64,000 bases of DNA from Planobispora rosea (GTDB lineage Bacteria > Actinomycetota > Actinomycetes > Streptosporangiales > Streptosporangiaceae), in the NCBI RefSeq assembly GCF_014648175.1, contig NZ_BMQP01000015.1, forward strand, positions 62,001 to 126,000. The letters run 5' to 3'. The position numbers and the translations under genes are program-made. Shown one piece after another: positions 25,988-34,641 of the stretch (its first letter is position 1; each line of letters begins with the position of its first letter). The notes under the pieces are model-generated. The model was not told the DNA's origin, ran no database searches, and worked only from the letters and a program-made list of their open reading frames with translations.

Positions 25988-27193
25988 ATGCAGATCGACC
26001 TGCTTGAGGACACCTGGGAGCGAGAGGTCCCGCACGAGCAGTTCGCCTACCTCCGCAGGGAAGCACCGGTCCACTGGCACGACGTGCCGGACGACACCGG
26101 CTTCTGGGCCGTCACCCGCTACCACGACGTCAGGGCCGTCAGCCGCGACCACCAGACCTGGTCCACCGAGGCGGGCAGCACCTTCATCCGCACGCAGGCG
26201 CCGGAGGCCCTGGACGTCATGCGGCTGATGCTGCTCAACATGGACCCGCCCCGGCAGAGCCGCTACCGCAAGCTGGTCAGCGCCGGGTTCACCCCCCGGA
26301 TGATCCGCAAGCTCACGGAGACCATCACCGCGCGCGCCGCGCGGATCGCCGACACGGTGGCCGACAAGGGCGGGGAGGTCGAGTTCGTCACCGACGTCGC
26401 CCAGCACCTCCCACTCCAGATGATCTGCGACATGGTCGGGGTGCCCGAGGCGGACCAAGCGATGATCTTCGACTGGTCCAACCGGATGGTGGGCTTCCAG
26501 GACTCCGACTTCCGCACCACCCCCGAGGACGGGGAGATCGCCGCGGCCGAGATGTACGCCTACTGCGACGCGCTGGTGGAGGAGCGGCGGACCGGCCCCC
26601 GCGACGACATCCTCACCGCCCTGATCAACGCCGAGATCGACGGTGACAGACTCAGCCGCGACGAGATCGACGCCTTCTTCGTTCTCCTGTCCGTGGCCGG
26701 GAACGAGACCACCCGCAACCTGATCGCCCACGCCATGCGGGCGCTGATCGAGCGCCCGGACGTCTACCGCGAGCTGGTGGACCGTATCGGCGACGAGGAC
26801 CTGTGGCGCTCGGCCACCGAGGAGTTCCTGCGCTGGGGCTCCTCCATCCACAACTTCCGCCGTACGGCCCTGCGCGACACCGAACTGCACGGCCAGAAGA
26901 TCGCCGAAGGCGAGAAGGTCGTCACCTTCTACGCCTCGGCCAACTACGACGAAGAGATCTTCACCGACCCGCTGACCCTGGACATCCGCCGCAGCCCCAA
27001 CGACCACGTCACCTTCGGCGGCGGCGGCCCCCACTTCTGCCTGGGCGCCGGCCTGGCCCGCGCCCAGATCACCGCCATGCTCCGCGAACTGCTCCGCCGC
27101 TTCCCGGCGGCCGAGTTCACCGCCCCGCCCAAACGCATGCGCTCGGACTTCATCAACGGCATCAAACACATGCCGGTCCGCTTCCGGCGGTGA
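25988..27193 (+). CDS. Cytochrome P450
   Basis: A protein of 401 residues. The I-helix oxygen-activation motif is AGNETTR (237-243) and the ExxR is EEFLR. The haem-binding loop FGGGGPHFCLGAGLAR contains the thiolate C351. The overall pattern (LLNMDPPRQSRYRKLVSAGFTP, FRRTALRDTELHG) resembles the CYP124/CYP125/CYP142 type enzymes acting on branched lipids or sterols; this is from memory, not an alignment. GGAAGGGAG precedes the ATG. No ferredoxin gene is adjacent, so electron partners must come from elsewhere. The TetR gene upstream suggests substrate induction. Confidence 0.93.
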   Translation: MQIDLLEDTWEREVPHEQFAYLRREAPVHWHDVPDDTGFWAVTRYHDVRAVSRDHQTWSTEAGSTFIRTQAPEALDVMRLMLLNMDPPRQSRYRKLVSAGFTPRMIRKLTETITARAARIADTVADKGGEVEFVTDVAQHLPLQMICDMVGVPEADQAMIFDWSNRMVGFQDSDFRTTPEDGEIAAAEMYAYCDALVEERRTGPRDDILTALINAEIDGDRLSRDEIDAFFVLLSVAGNETTRNLIAHAMRALIERPDVYRELVDRIGDEDLWRSATEEFLRWGSSIHNFRRTALRDTELHGQKIAEGEKVVTFYASANYDEEIFTDPLTLDIRRSPNDHVTFGGGGPHFCLGAGLARAQITAMLRELLRRFPAAEFTAPPKRMRSDFINGIKHMPVRFRR

Positions 27194-27207
27194 CGGGCAC
27201 GTCAGAG

Positions 27208-29094
27208 TCAGCGGCGCCGGGCGGTCGTGACCGCCTCGGTGAAGCGGTGGTGGCGGGTCAGCTCCTCCTCCACCGGTTCCAGCACGAGCGCGCGGCCGAC
27301 CTCCGCCACGCTCGCGCGCAGCGCCTTGGCGGCCTTCCGCGCCCGGCGTCGGCCGCCGAGCCAGGCGACGGCCCGGGAGAGCAGGGCGAGCACGAGGCCG
27401 AGCAGGAGGCCGCCGAGCAGCAGCAGGGTGGGCCACGGCATCTCGCCCGCGGTCGGCACGGGGGGTTCGGGCAGGCGGAGGTAGTCCATGGCGAACAGGC
27501 CGAGCAGCCAGAGCGCGCCCGCCAGCGCCGCCGCGAGCACCAGCCACTGGGCGGCCCCCACCACCCTCCACCACGCCGGTCGCCGGGACGCCCCGAGCGA
27601 GGTGGTGGCCACGGCCCGGTCGAGCCGGTCCTCCAGCTCGTCCACCCGTGATCTGGCCGCGTGCCGTACGGCCGCCGCCCACGGTTCGGGGAGCCCCGCC
27701 GAGGCGGCGGTGGCCGTGTCGCGGATCGCGATGTCCATCTGGGAGCGCTGGACCGTGGTGGCCGCCGGGATCGAGGTCCGCCCGACCACCGTTCCCGTCG
27801 TGTCCCCCGGGGTGCTTCCGGGCCCGGCTCCCGCCTCCGGTTCGGCCCGGGACCCGCCCGTGCCCGGGGGCGTACCGAGGCGGAGCCTGCGGAGGGGGTC
27901 CGGCCGGAAGCGGCGGATCCACCGGGTGACCGGCCAGCCGGTGGCGGCGATCGAACGGTGGCGGTGCGCCCTGGCCACCGCGGTGACGACCAGCGGGACC
28001 CCGGCGGCCTGCGAGAGCGCGGAGGTCAGCGGTCCCGCCAGGGCGTCCACGGACGCCTCCCGGGCCTTCACGAGGTCGGCCGCCGTGGGCGGCGCGGTTC
28101 CCGTCCGGCCGTCCCCTGATCCGAGAGCGGCCCGCCCGTTCCGCGTCCGCCGGTCGGTGCCGTTCCCGCCGGTCCCGTTCCCGCCGGTCCCGTGCGCCGC
28201 GCGGACCAGGACGTCGGCGGCGGTGCCCACGTCGGCGGCCAGGCGGGCGGCCCAGGAGCGCCGGTCGGCGACCCGGGCGGCCAGCAGGGAGCGCAGCTCC
28301 GGGACCCCCGCTCCGGTGCGCGCCGAGACGCCGATCACCGGTACCCCGGCCAGCCCGTCCTCGGCGAGCAGCCGCCGCAGGTCCGTCAGGCACCGCTCGG
28401 CCGCGGCCGGGGTGAGCCGGTCGATCTGGTTGAGGACGACCACCATGACGTCCCGGTGCCGGGCCAGCGGCTTGAGATAGCGGTCGTGCACGGCGGCGTC
28501 GGCGTACTTCTGCGGGTCGAGGACCCACACCAGCAGGTCCACCAGCTGGGCGAGCCGGTCCACCTCCAGCCGGTGCGCCAGCTCGATGGAGTCGTGGTCG
28601 GGCAGGTCGAGCAGGATCAGGCCGGAGATCTCCCCGGCGTCGTCCTCGCCGTGTCCCCGGCCGTCCTCGCCGTGGGACCTCCGGCCGTCCCCACCGGATC
28701 CTCCGATGTCACCGCGCGCCGTACCGGCCTCCGCCCCGTCCACCTCGTGCCGGTTGGGGATCTGCAGCCAGTCGAGCAGCGGGCCCGATCCGGCCCCCCG
28801 CCACAGGGCGGCCTGCGCGGTGGAGGTGGTCGGCCGGGTCACTCCGACCGCGGCGAGCGCGGTGCCCGAGAGCAGGTTGAACAGCGACGACTTCCCGCTC
28901 CCGGTGGCTCCGGCCAGCGCCGCCACGGTGTGGTCCACCGACAGGCTCCGCCGTGTCCCGGCCCGGGAGACCACGGTCCGGGCGTGCGCCACCGCCTCGG
29001 CGTCCAACCGCCCGTCGGCCAGGTCCGCCGCCTCCGTCAGGGCCGCCAGCCGGTCGTCCAGGGAGACGGTGCTCTCACGCCGCAGCAGCTTCAC
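27208..29094 (-). CDS. YfjP/dynamin-type membrane GTPase (second of pair)
   Basis: A protein of 628 residues starting at GTG 29094, which overlaps the stop of the upstream GTPase (GTGA). The G domain (about 55-330) has G1 GATGSGKSS, G3 DLPDHDS and G4 NQID. It is interrupted by Gly/Asp- and Thr/Asn-rich low-complexity loops (e.g. repeated TGGNG). Two transmembrane helices near the C terminus (WLVLAAALAGALWLLGLFAMDYL; LLLLGGLLLGLVLALLS) are followed by a basic cytosolic tail. The pair resembles the DynA/DynB dynamin-like proteins that stabilise sporulation septa in Streptomyces. That is my reading of architecture, not proven orthology. Confidence 0.85.
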   Translation of the reverse strand: MKLLRRESTVSLDDRLAALTEAADLADGRLDAEAVAHARTVVSRAGTRRSLSVDHTVAALAGATGSGKSSLFNLLSGTALAAVGVTRPTTSTAQAALWRGAGSGPLLDWLQIPNRHEVDGAEAGTARGDIGGSGGDGRRSHGEDGRGHGEDDAGEISGLILLDLPDHDSIELAHRLEVDRLAQLVDLLVWVLDPQKYADAAVHDRYLKPLARHRDVMVVVLNQIDRLTPAAAERCLTDLRRLLAEDGLAGVPVIGVSARTGAGVPELRSLLAARVADRRSWAARLAADVGTAADVLVRAAHGTGGNGTGGNGTDRRTRNGRAALGSGDGRTGTAPPTAADLVKAREASVDALAGPLTSALSQAAGVPLVVTAVARAHRHRSIAATGWPVTRWIRRFRPDPLRRLRLGTPPGTGGSRAEPEAGAGPGSTPGDTTGTVVGRTSIPAATTVQRSQMDIAIRDTATAASAGLPEPWAAAVRHAARSRVDELEDRLDRAVATTSLGASRRPAWWRVVGAAQWLVLAAALAGALWLLGLFAMDYLRLPEPPVPTAGEMPWPTLLLLGGLLLGLVLALLSRAVAWLGGRRRARKAAKALRASVAEVGRALVLEPVEEELTRHHRFTEAVTTARRR

Positions 29095-30884
29095 CGGTCG
29101 CCCGCCTCCCGGCCCGGCAGGCCCTCCGCCGGGATCTCGCCACCGCCGTCCGGGACGGCTCCCGCCGGGACGGTGCCGCGGCCGTCCCGTACCGCCGACA
29201 CGGCGGCGCGCAGGGCCTGGGCCGTTCCCCCCGGAGGCTCGACCGCGTCGAGGAGCCCGGTGAAGCGGGCCGCCTCGTCCCACATGATGGCCTCCACCCG
29301 GACGCGCAGGTCGTCGCGGGCCTTGGTGGTCAGGGTACGGACGGCCTGGTCGCCGAAGACGGCCTCGAGAAGCTTCTGGCTCAGCACGCTGGTGCCCCCG
29401 GCGATGCCGACCTCGATCCCGGTCAGGCCCCCGGTGGAGGCGAAGACCGCGATCATGAGCAGCAGACCGATCCCGTTGACGCCGAACGAGGCGACCCGGG
29501 CGGTGGTGCGCCGTTCGGCGCCTTCCTCGCGGACCAGGTCGAGCACGTACCCCTGCCACCCCCGCACCGCCTCCTCCGCCTCCTGGCGCAGGCCCGCCGA
29601 GGCCCGGCCGAGCCGTCCGGCCGCCACGGCCCCGGCCCGGTCCAGCAGCGCCCGCCCGGCGGGCAGGGACGACCACGACTCCAGCGCGCGCTCGGCCGCG
29701 CCGTCGGCGGCGGCCCTGACCAGCGCCTCCACCCCGTGCTCCAGCGCCACCCGCAGCTCGCTCTCCGGAGCGGGCCGCCCGGTGAACAGCGAGACGAGGC
29801 GGTCCCGCAGCCGGCCCACCCGGCTCTCCAGCGAGCGCATCAGGTCACCGGTGCCGATGAAGTCCTGCCAGCGGGCCAGTACCTCGCCCCGGAGCAGCGA
29901 GCCGTCCAGCATGCCCTCGTCGAAGGTGGCGAGCCCGGCGGCGTAGGCGGCGTCGACCGCCGCGCGGAGCTCCCCGGCCCCGGCACTCTGGCGGTCCACC
30001 GCGTCGGCGAGCGCGGGAACCCGCGTGGCGAGGCTGTCCAGCGCGCCCGACAGGGTCTGCCGGACCACGTCGGCCCTGGCCTGGGCGTCGGCCGCGATGC
30101 CGGTCAGCCAGCCGGTGACCTCCTGGACGGCGGCGCGGGGCAGCCGGGCGTTCTCCCGGGGGAGGTGCAGCTCCGGCACCTCGAACAGCCGCGTCCCGCC
30201 CAGCCCGTTGGCCTCCAGCAGCCGGGCCAGGTCCCCGGCGACCAGGCCCAGGGCCTCCGGCGGGACACGGGAGAGGATCACCGCCAGCGCCGTGCTCCGC
30301 TCGCGCGCGGCGCGCAGGAAGCCCCAGGGCACCTCGTCGGCGTAACGGGAGGCGGTCGTGGTGAACAGCCACAGGTCCGCGGCGGCGAGGAGCTGGGCGG
30401 CCAGCTCGCGGTTGGCGGCGACGACCGAGTCGATGTCCGGCGCGTCGAGCAGGGCCAGACCGGGTGGGAGCGCCTCGGCGACCACCACGCGGAGCGTGCC
30501 CGGCTCGCCCCGGCCGCCCCCGGTGACGCGGGGCAGGCCGGGCAGCACGTGCGGGGAGACGAACCAGTCCCGGTCGGCCGGGCTGGTCACCAGCGTGGGG
30601 GCCAGGGTGGTCGGACGCAGCACACCGGGCTCGGTGACGTCGGCGTCGACCAGGGAGTTCACCAGGGTGGACTTGCCCGCCCCGGTGGAACCGCCGACGA
30701 CGGCCAGCAGCGGGGCGTCGATCGCGCTCAGGCGCGGGATGAGGTAGTCGTCGAGCTGCCCGGTCAGCTCCCGCAGCGTCCGGCGGTCGGCCTCGACGTC
30801 CCCGACCGCCAGGGGGAACAGGTCATGGTCGAGGTGACGCCGCAGTTCCCGCAGCGCCTCCAGCGTGCCGTCGTTCCCGCCCAT
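29091..30884 (-). CDS. Dynamin-like GTPase (first of pair)
   Basis: A protein of 597 residues with a P-loop GGSTGAGKST (around residue 65) and switch-2 motif LLDAPDIDS. The base-specificity motif is weak (VILSRVPP in place of NKxD). Long helical regions fit a dynamin-type stalk. A hydrophobic hairpin (about 470-515; FGVNGIGLLLMIAVFASTGG, then IEVGIAGGTSVLS) would touch or cross the membrane. It overlaps the second GTPase gene by 4 nt. Paired bacterial dynamins often act as hetero-oligomers, and their co-translation here fits that. A small inverted repeat (GGAAC-CGATC-GTTCC) lies just before the start. Confidence 0.86.
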   Translation of the reverse strand: MGGNDGTLEALRELRRHLDHDLFPLAVGDVEADRRTLRELTGQLDDYLIPRLSAIDAPLLAVVGGSTGAGKSTLVNSLVDADVTEPGVLRPTTLAPTLVTSPADRDWFVSPHVLPGLPRVTGGGRGEPGTLRVVVAEALPPGLALLDAPDIDSVVAANRELAAQLLAAADLWLFTTTASRYADEVPWGFLRAARERSTALAVILSRVPPEALGLVAGDLARLLEANGLGGTRLFEVPELHLPRENARLPRAAVQEVTGWLTGIAADAQARADVVRQTLSGALDSLATRVPALADAVDRQSAGAGELRAAVDAAYAAGLATFDEGMLDGSLLRGEVLARWQDFIGTGDLMRSLESRVGRLRDRLVSLFTGRPAPESELRVALEHGVEALVRAAADGAAERALESWSSLPAGRALLDRAGAVAAGRLGRASAGLRQEAEEAVRGWQGYVLDLVREEGAERRTTARVASFGVNGIGLLLMIAVFASTGGLTGIEVGIAGGTSVLSQKLLEAVFGDQAVRTLTTKARDDLRVRVEAIMWDEAARFTGLLDAVEPPGGTAQALRAAVSAVRDGRGTVPAGAVPDGGGEIPAEGLPGREAGDR

Positions 30885-31132
30885 GGAACCGATCGTTCCC
30901 GGCAGAGAGGCCCCTAGACATATCCCGTCAAAGGAGCCTGGTCATTCCTGCGAAAGGCACATGCCGGGTGGCGCGGCCGTACCGCGAAAGATCACAGACA
31001 TGGAGGCTTTTTCATCCTGATGTCCCAGGTCACGACGGGTCTGCAGAAGCCGGTAGCGGATGAGACGAGGCTCCCGATGGCGGCGCCTGAACCCCAGACA
31101 GCAAGTCCTCCTGGTCTTGGCCCACCTGCGCA

Positions 31133-31706
31133 ATGGCGACCCCTACGTCCACCTGTGACGACTACTCCTGGTTCTCTCGGGCGCGCTTCCCCGGCCTGGC
31201 GGATGCCTACTGCTTTACCTACGTCCGCGGCCTGACGCCTGGGGAAGTGGTGACCCGGCTCGGCGTCCGGGTTGACGACTGCTCTCGCGTGACGCTTGAT
31301 GAGCTGATCCGGCGGCAGACCCTCGGTGCCGTCGCCGTTGGCGACTGGGTGCTCCTCGTCGAGGCCTGCGGCGGGGTCGGCGTCACAAGAGATCACTATG
31401 CCGCTGCCGGCGGGCATCCGTCTCGGCTCCCACTTCTCCCTCGACGTCGACGGCATGGACTGCTTCTACTGGATCGACGACGGGAAGATCCAGTTCAGGT
31501 TCAGGCATCATGAAGGCTACTCGGAGGAGATGCCGGACGAACGCACAGAGACCCTGGAGCGGATCGACTCCCCCGTCTACCCGGGCGCCGACCCCCACGA
31601 GGGGCCGGCGTTCCTCTTGGCCGAGCGCCTCACCGGGATCACGATGACGCCGTGGCTGCTGGAGGAGTCCACTTACCTGTGCGGAGTCGTTCCCGGATCG
31701 AGGTGA
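31133..31706 (+). pseudogene. Frameshifted DUF6461 gene
   Basis: The first frame begins MATPTSTCDDYSWF and reads through AYCFTYVRGLTPGEVV and VAVGDWVLLVEACG. Near 31385-31395 the similarity moves to another frame (MPLPAGIRLGSHF, MDCFYWIDDGKI, FLLAERLTGITMTP), ending ATYLCGVVP-like and TGA at 31706. Together the two frames give one DUF6461 protein of about 190 residues. One extra base explains the break. The 5' end overlaps transposase codons, so the original start may be lost. DUF6461 proteins are often found beside DUF6882-like proteins; their function is unknown. Confidence 0.75.
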
Positions 31707-31717
31707 GCAGAACCCGT

Positions 31718-31742
31718 CGGCCACACCCCCGCAAGGTGGCCG
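31718..31742 (+). terminator. Hairpin after the DUF6461 pseudogene
   Basis: CGGCCAC / GTGGCCG, a 7-bp stem with an 11-nt loop 12 nt after the stop. The region 31743-32106 holds no gene I can support beyond the right end of the element. Confidence 0.4.
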
Positions 31743-32106
31743 TGGCCGGTGGATCACTTCGCTGCACGCTCCTGCAGGCTCCACCGGGGCACCGTTCTGT
31801 GCGAGCCTGCCGTACCAGGCCGCCGGGATGAAAAAGCCTCAAGGATGAGGTTCGCAACTCGCCCTCACGGGAGTGCGCGGTCACATGGTCTTGCTGGTGC
31901 AGGTGCTGACAACAGGTCTGGACGACCACGGGCTGGAGGATCCGGTAGAGCCCGCCCGACCAGGCCCGGAAGACGGCGGTGAACGGTCCTCGGCCATGAG
32001 CCGGAGAACCTGGAGACCGAGAGGGCGACGCACACCGTTTGGCAGGAGAGCAGGGGGCTGGGAAGCCGGGACCGAGGTCACCGCGAAGGACTGTTAGGCT
32101 GCCCGC

Positions 32107-32829
32107 GTGCCGGAAACGATCACTTTGCTGAACCTTCTCGACGACGCGGCGATGCTCTCGCTCGAACACCAGCTCCACCTGCTGGAACTGGTCGGTGACC
32201 ATAGCTGGAACGTCGACATGAATCAGCAGCGGTTCGACTTCGTCGGCCCCCGCGCGACCACCTGCACCGGCTTCCAACTGCTCGGCACCGCCGCTCCCGG
32301 TCCGCGATCGTGGTTGTGGGCGTGGGCGAACCCGTCCGGGTTTCCCGAGTCGCTGATAGCGGCGTCCGCGGCCCTGCGCGACTTCGGGGAACAGCACGGC
32401 ATCGCCGAGCTCGCCTCAGCTGAGGTCCCGTTCGACGCGCTGCCCGGCTCACCCGCCGAACCGGTTGCGGCCGTCGGGCTTCTCATGGACGCCGCCAAGG
32501 CTGTGACGGGCCGCTGGACCTCCTACAACGGCGACGCCGGGGGCGGTACCCGTGCCGCGTTCCTCATCGAACATCCGGACTTCCGGCTGCCGCCGCCCAA
32601 CCCGCCCCGCACGATGCGGGTCATCATGCAGGCGCTCACCGACACGTGGGTGACAGACCACCGGCGCGCGCTGCACAGCTACGGCCTGCGGCGGCAGCTC
32701 AACCCTGTGTTCAGCCCTGACTTCGCGAAGCTCACCTTGTCGGGGCCGGGCTTCGAGGCAGTCGTGGAGTTCGATCAGTACGGCCGCGTCGCCGACATCG
32801 ACGCCTCGATGTCACAGCACGACGCATAG
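32107..32829 (+). CDS. DUF6882 domain protein
   Basis: A protein of 240 residues from GTG 32107. The family pattern is clear: DDAAMLSLEHQLHLLELVG, HSWNVDM, GPRSWLWAWANP, AKAVTGRWTSYNG and VIMQALTDTWVTDHRRALHSYG. It is soluble with no signal. It is intact although it lies between two IS remnants. In actinomycetes such proteins cluster with DUF6461 and other small domains, possibly as immunity or sensor proteins. The function is unknown. Confidence 0.8.
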   Translation: MPETITLLNLLDDAAMLSLEHQLHLLELVGDHSWNVDMNQQRFDFVGPRATTCTGFQLLGTAAPGPRSWLWAWANPSGFPESLIAASAALRDFGEQHGIAELASAEVPFDALPGSPAEPVAAVGLLMDAAKAVTGRWTSYNGDAGGGTRAAFLIEHPDFRLPPPNPPRTMRVIMQALTDTWVTDHRRALHSYGLRRQLNPVFSPDFAKLTLSGPGFEAVVEFDQYGRVADIDASMSQHDA

Positions 32830-32899
32830 GCCTCTCCGGCAGCCTTCAACCGAGCTGCTCGGCCAGTGCGACGATGATGACCTCAGGGCCGCGGACATA

Positions 32900-33574
32900 G
32901 AGCGTTTTTCATCCTGGGTGGCGACCCTCTTCGGTGAGCTGCAGGGCGAGGATGGCCTAGACGATCGCGGTGGTGCGGTGGGGGCAGCAGCGCAGCCGGA
33001 CCAGCGCCTTCCATGCCTTCAGGGTCGCTGCGGCGCGTTCCCCGATCGCCCGGATGCGGGCGTGGGAGCGATTGACGGCCTTCTGACGGCGCGACAGGCG
33101 CGGCCGGTGCCGGTGGCGTTTGAACGGCGTGCGGATCACCCCGCCCGCACCCTGGTACCCCCGATCGGCGAGGAACTGGACGTTGACCCCGTGCCGGTGG
33201 TGTTTTCCGAAAGGAGTACCGCCTGTCGCCGGCCAACCGGTCGATCGGGATGAGCGTGCCGTCCAGAACGGCATAGGCCAGGCGGGCATAGGTGTCGCCG
33301 CCCGCGCAGGTGCGCCAGGACAAGGAGCGCTTGTTGTCCGGGGCCGAGGCGGCGCCATCGGGAGCGCCGTTGCGCGCGGTGAGCGCGGATCAGGTCGGCC
33401 AGACGGACAAGGGTACGGTCAGACAGCGGAATCGCGGCACGGTAAGACAGCAACGAGGCTCCCGGTTGGAGCATCGGATCTTGGTCGACTGCTGTCTTAC
33501 CGGGGACCTCATCTCACCTCAACCCAGCCTCCTTGCGCCCACGCCGATCAGCGCCGTCAGGTTGAAAAGGGCTC
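32900..33574 (-). mobile_element. Decayed IS5-family insertion sequence with broken transposase
   Basis: Imperfect 16-bp ends (13 of 16 match; 32900-32915 and 33559-33574) match the ends of the remnant at 31003-31840. Minus-strand transposase pieces occur in three frames. About 33474-33330 reads LVRLADLIRAHR and QQALLVLAHL. About 33320-33200 reads TYARLAYAVLDGTLIPIDRLAGD. About 33210-32957 reads HGVNVQFLADRGYQGAGG and RQKAVNRSHARIRAIGERA. At least two frameshifts are present. An internal deletion fuses the FLAD and ADRGYQG segments, removing much of the DDE catalytic region. It cannot transpose by itself. Confidence 0.8.
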
Positions 33575-33838
33575 ATGGGTCCCGGGCATACATTCCGGAC
33601 ATGGATCCCGGACATGATTGTGCCCCACCGCTCGACCGGGTCACGGGGGCGAACTCGGTGAAGCGATGGGGCCTGTCCCCGGAGTCGGCGGCGGGGCCGT
33701 TGCCGGACTCGCCTCCCCCGCAGCTGGAGGCGAATCCCGGACCCGCCGTGTCGTCCAGGGCGTTCTGGGGTCGTGCGGTCCATTGGACCCCACGAAGCTC
33801 AGGGCCAGATCCGGCGAACCTGAATATTGGCTGAAAGT
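33575..33838. other. Gene-free scar between the IS remnant and an orphan regulator
   Basis: No supportable gene. A GGACATG-containing 10-mer occurs twice (about 33594 and 33609). The regulator gene on the minus strand reads toward this stretch, where a partner kinase would be expected. No kinase motif is found in any frame. Confidence 0.5.
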
Positions 33839-34582
33839 TCAATCACCTTGCGGCGGTCGCAGAACGTATCCCACCCCGCGCAGAGTGTGGATCAGCCTCG
33901 GCTCGGCCGTGTCCACCTTCCTCCTGAGATAGGAGACGTAGGACTCCACGACCCCCGCGTCACCGCCGAAGTCGTAGTTCCACACGTGGTCGAGGATCTG
34001 CGCCTTCGACAGGACCCTGCCGGTGTTGACCATGAAGTAGTGCAGCAGCTTGAACTCGGTCGGCGAGAGCCGCACCGGCCGGCCGGCCTTCCAGACCTGG
34101 TGCGCGTCCTCGTCCAGCTCCAGGTCACCGACCTGCAGCCGGATGGGGATGTCCAGGTCCCCTCTGGTACGGCGCAGCACGGCCCGGATCCTCGCCAGGA
34201 CCTCCTCCAGACTGAACGGCTTGGTCACGTAGTCGTCGGCCACCTTCAGCCCCGTGACCTTGTCGTCGATGCCGTCCCTGGCGGTGAGGAAGACCACGGG
34301 CATCTGCCCGCCCATCTCCCGCAACCGTCCCGCCACCGCGAACCCGTCCATGTCGGGCAGCATCACGTCGAGCAGCACGAGGTCGGGGCGGATCCGCTCG
34401 GCGAAGTGCACCGCCTCGCGGCCGTCTCCCGCGGTCACGACCTCGAACCCGGACATGCGCAAGCTGGCCGAGAGGAGCTCCCGGATGTTCGGCTCGTCGT
34501 CCACCACCAGCAGGCGGGCCTCAACTCTGTCCAGCACAGAGACGAGGTTTTCCCATCTCTCTGGGATGCGGCTCAACGTCAC
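33839..34582 (-). CDS. OmpR-family response regulator, orphan
   Basis: A protein of 247 residues. The receiver has VVDDEPN, phosphoacceptor D72 (LLDVMLPDMDG) and DDYVTKPFS, and the C-terminal winged helix ends IHTLRGVGYVLRPP. It is closely similar to the regulator at 37701-38408 (same LSPTEFKLL, LSKAQILDHVW and VESYVS segments). The loop before DDYVTKPF is one residue shorter (GLKVADDY versus GLTLGGDDY). No kinase gene follows. The IS scar lies there instead, so the partner was probably lost or the protein now works with a non-cognate kinase. Confidence 0.9.
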   Translation of the reverse strand: MTLSRIPERWENLVSVLDRVEARLLVVDDEPNIRELLSASLRMSGFEVVTAGDGREAVHFAERIRPDLVLLDVMLPDMDGFAVAGRLREMGGQMPVVFLTARDGIDDKVTGLKVADDYVTKPFSLEEVLARIRAVLRRTRGDLDIPIRLQVGDLELDEDAHQVWKAGRPVRLSPTEFKLLHYFMVNTGRVLSKAQILDHVWNYDFGGDAGVVESYVSYLRRKVDTAEPRLIHTLRGVGYVLRPPQGD

Positions 34583-34641
34583 CTGAGTGTTTCCTGTAGG
34601 CCGATCACCGGGCAGCTCCCGAAAGAACAGGCCGCTCCCGG

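Larger units (their letters stand above)
31003..31840 (+). mobile_element. Remnant IS5-type element enclosing a passenger gene
   Basis: A perfect 15-bp inverted repeat (GAGGCTTTTTCATCC at 31003-31017; its complement at 31826-31840) bounds 838 bp. Just inside the left end, plus-strand codons read SRWRRLNPRQQVLLVLAHLRN, the N-terminal part of an IS5-family transposase. The same sequence is seen in the second remnant at 32900-33574, whose ends match these. The transposase stops at about 31150. The rest of the element is occupied by a frameshifted DUF6461 gene instead of the DDE domain. No target duplication is visible. Confidence 0.7.

Noticed and set aside
31846..31985. Minus-strand frame with SGGLYRILQPVVVQ-like peptide beside the IS remnant
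   Set aside because: No start codon and no family resemblance; not strong enough to call a gene fragment.
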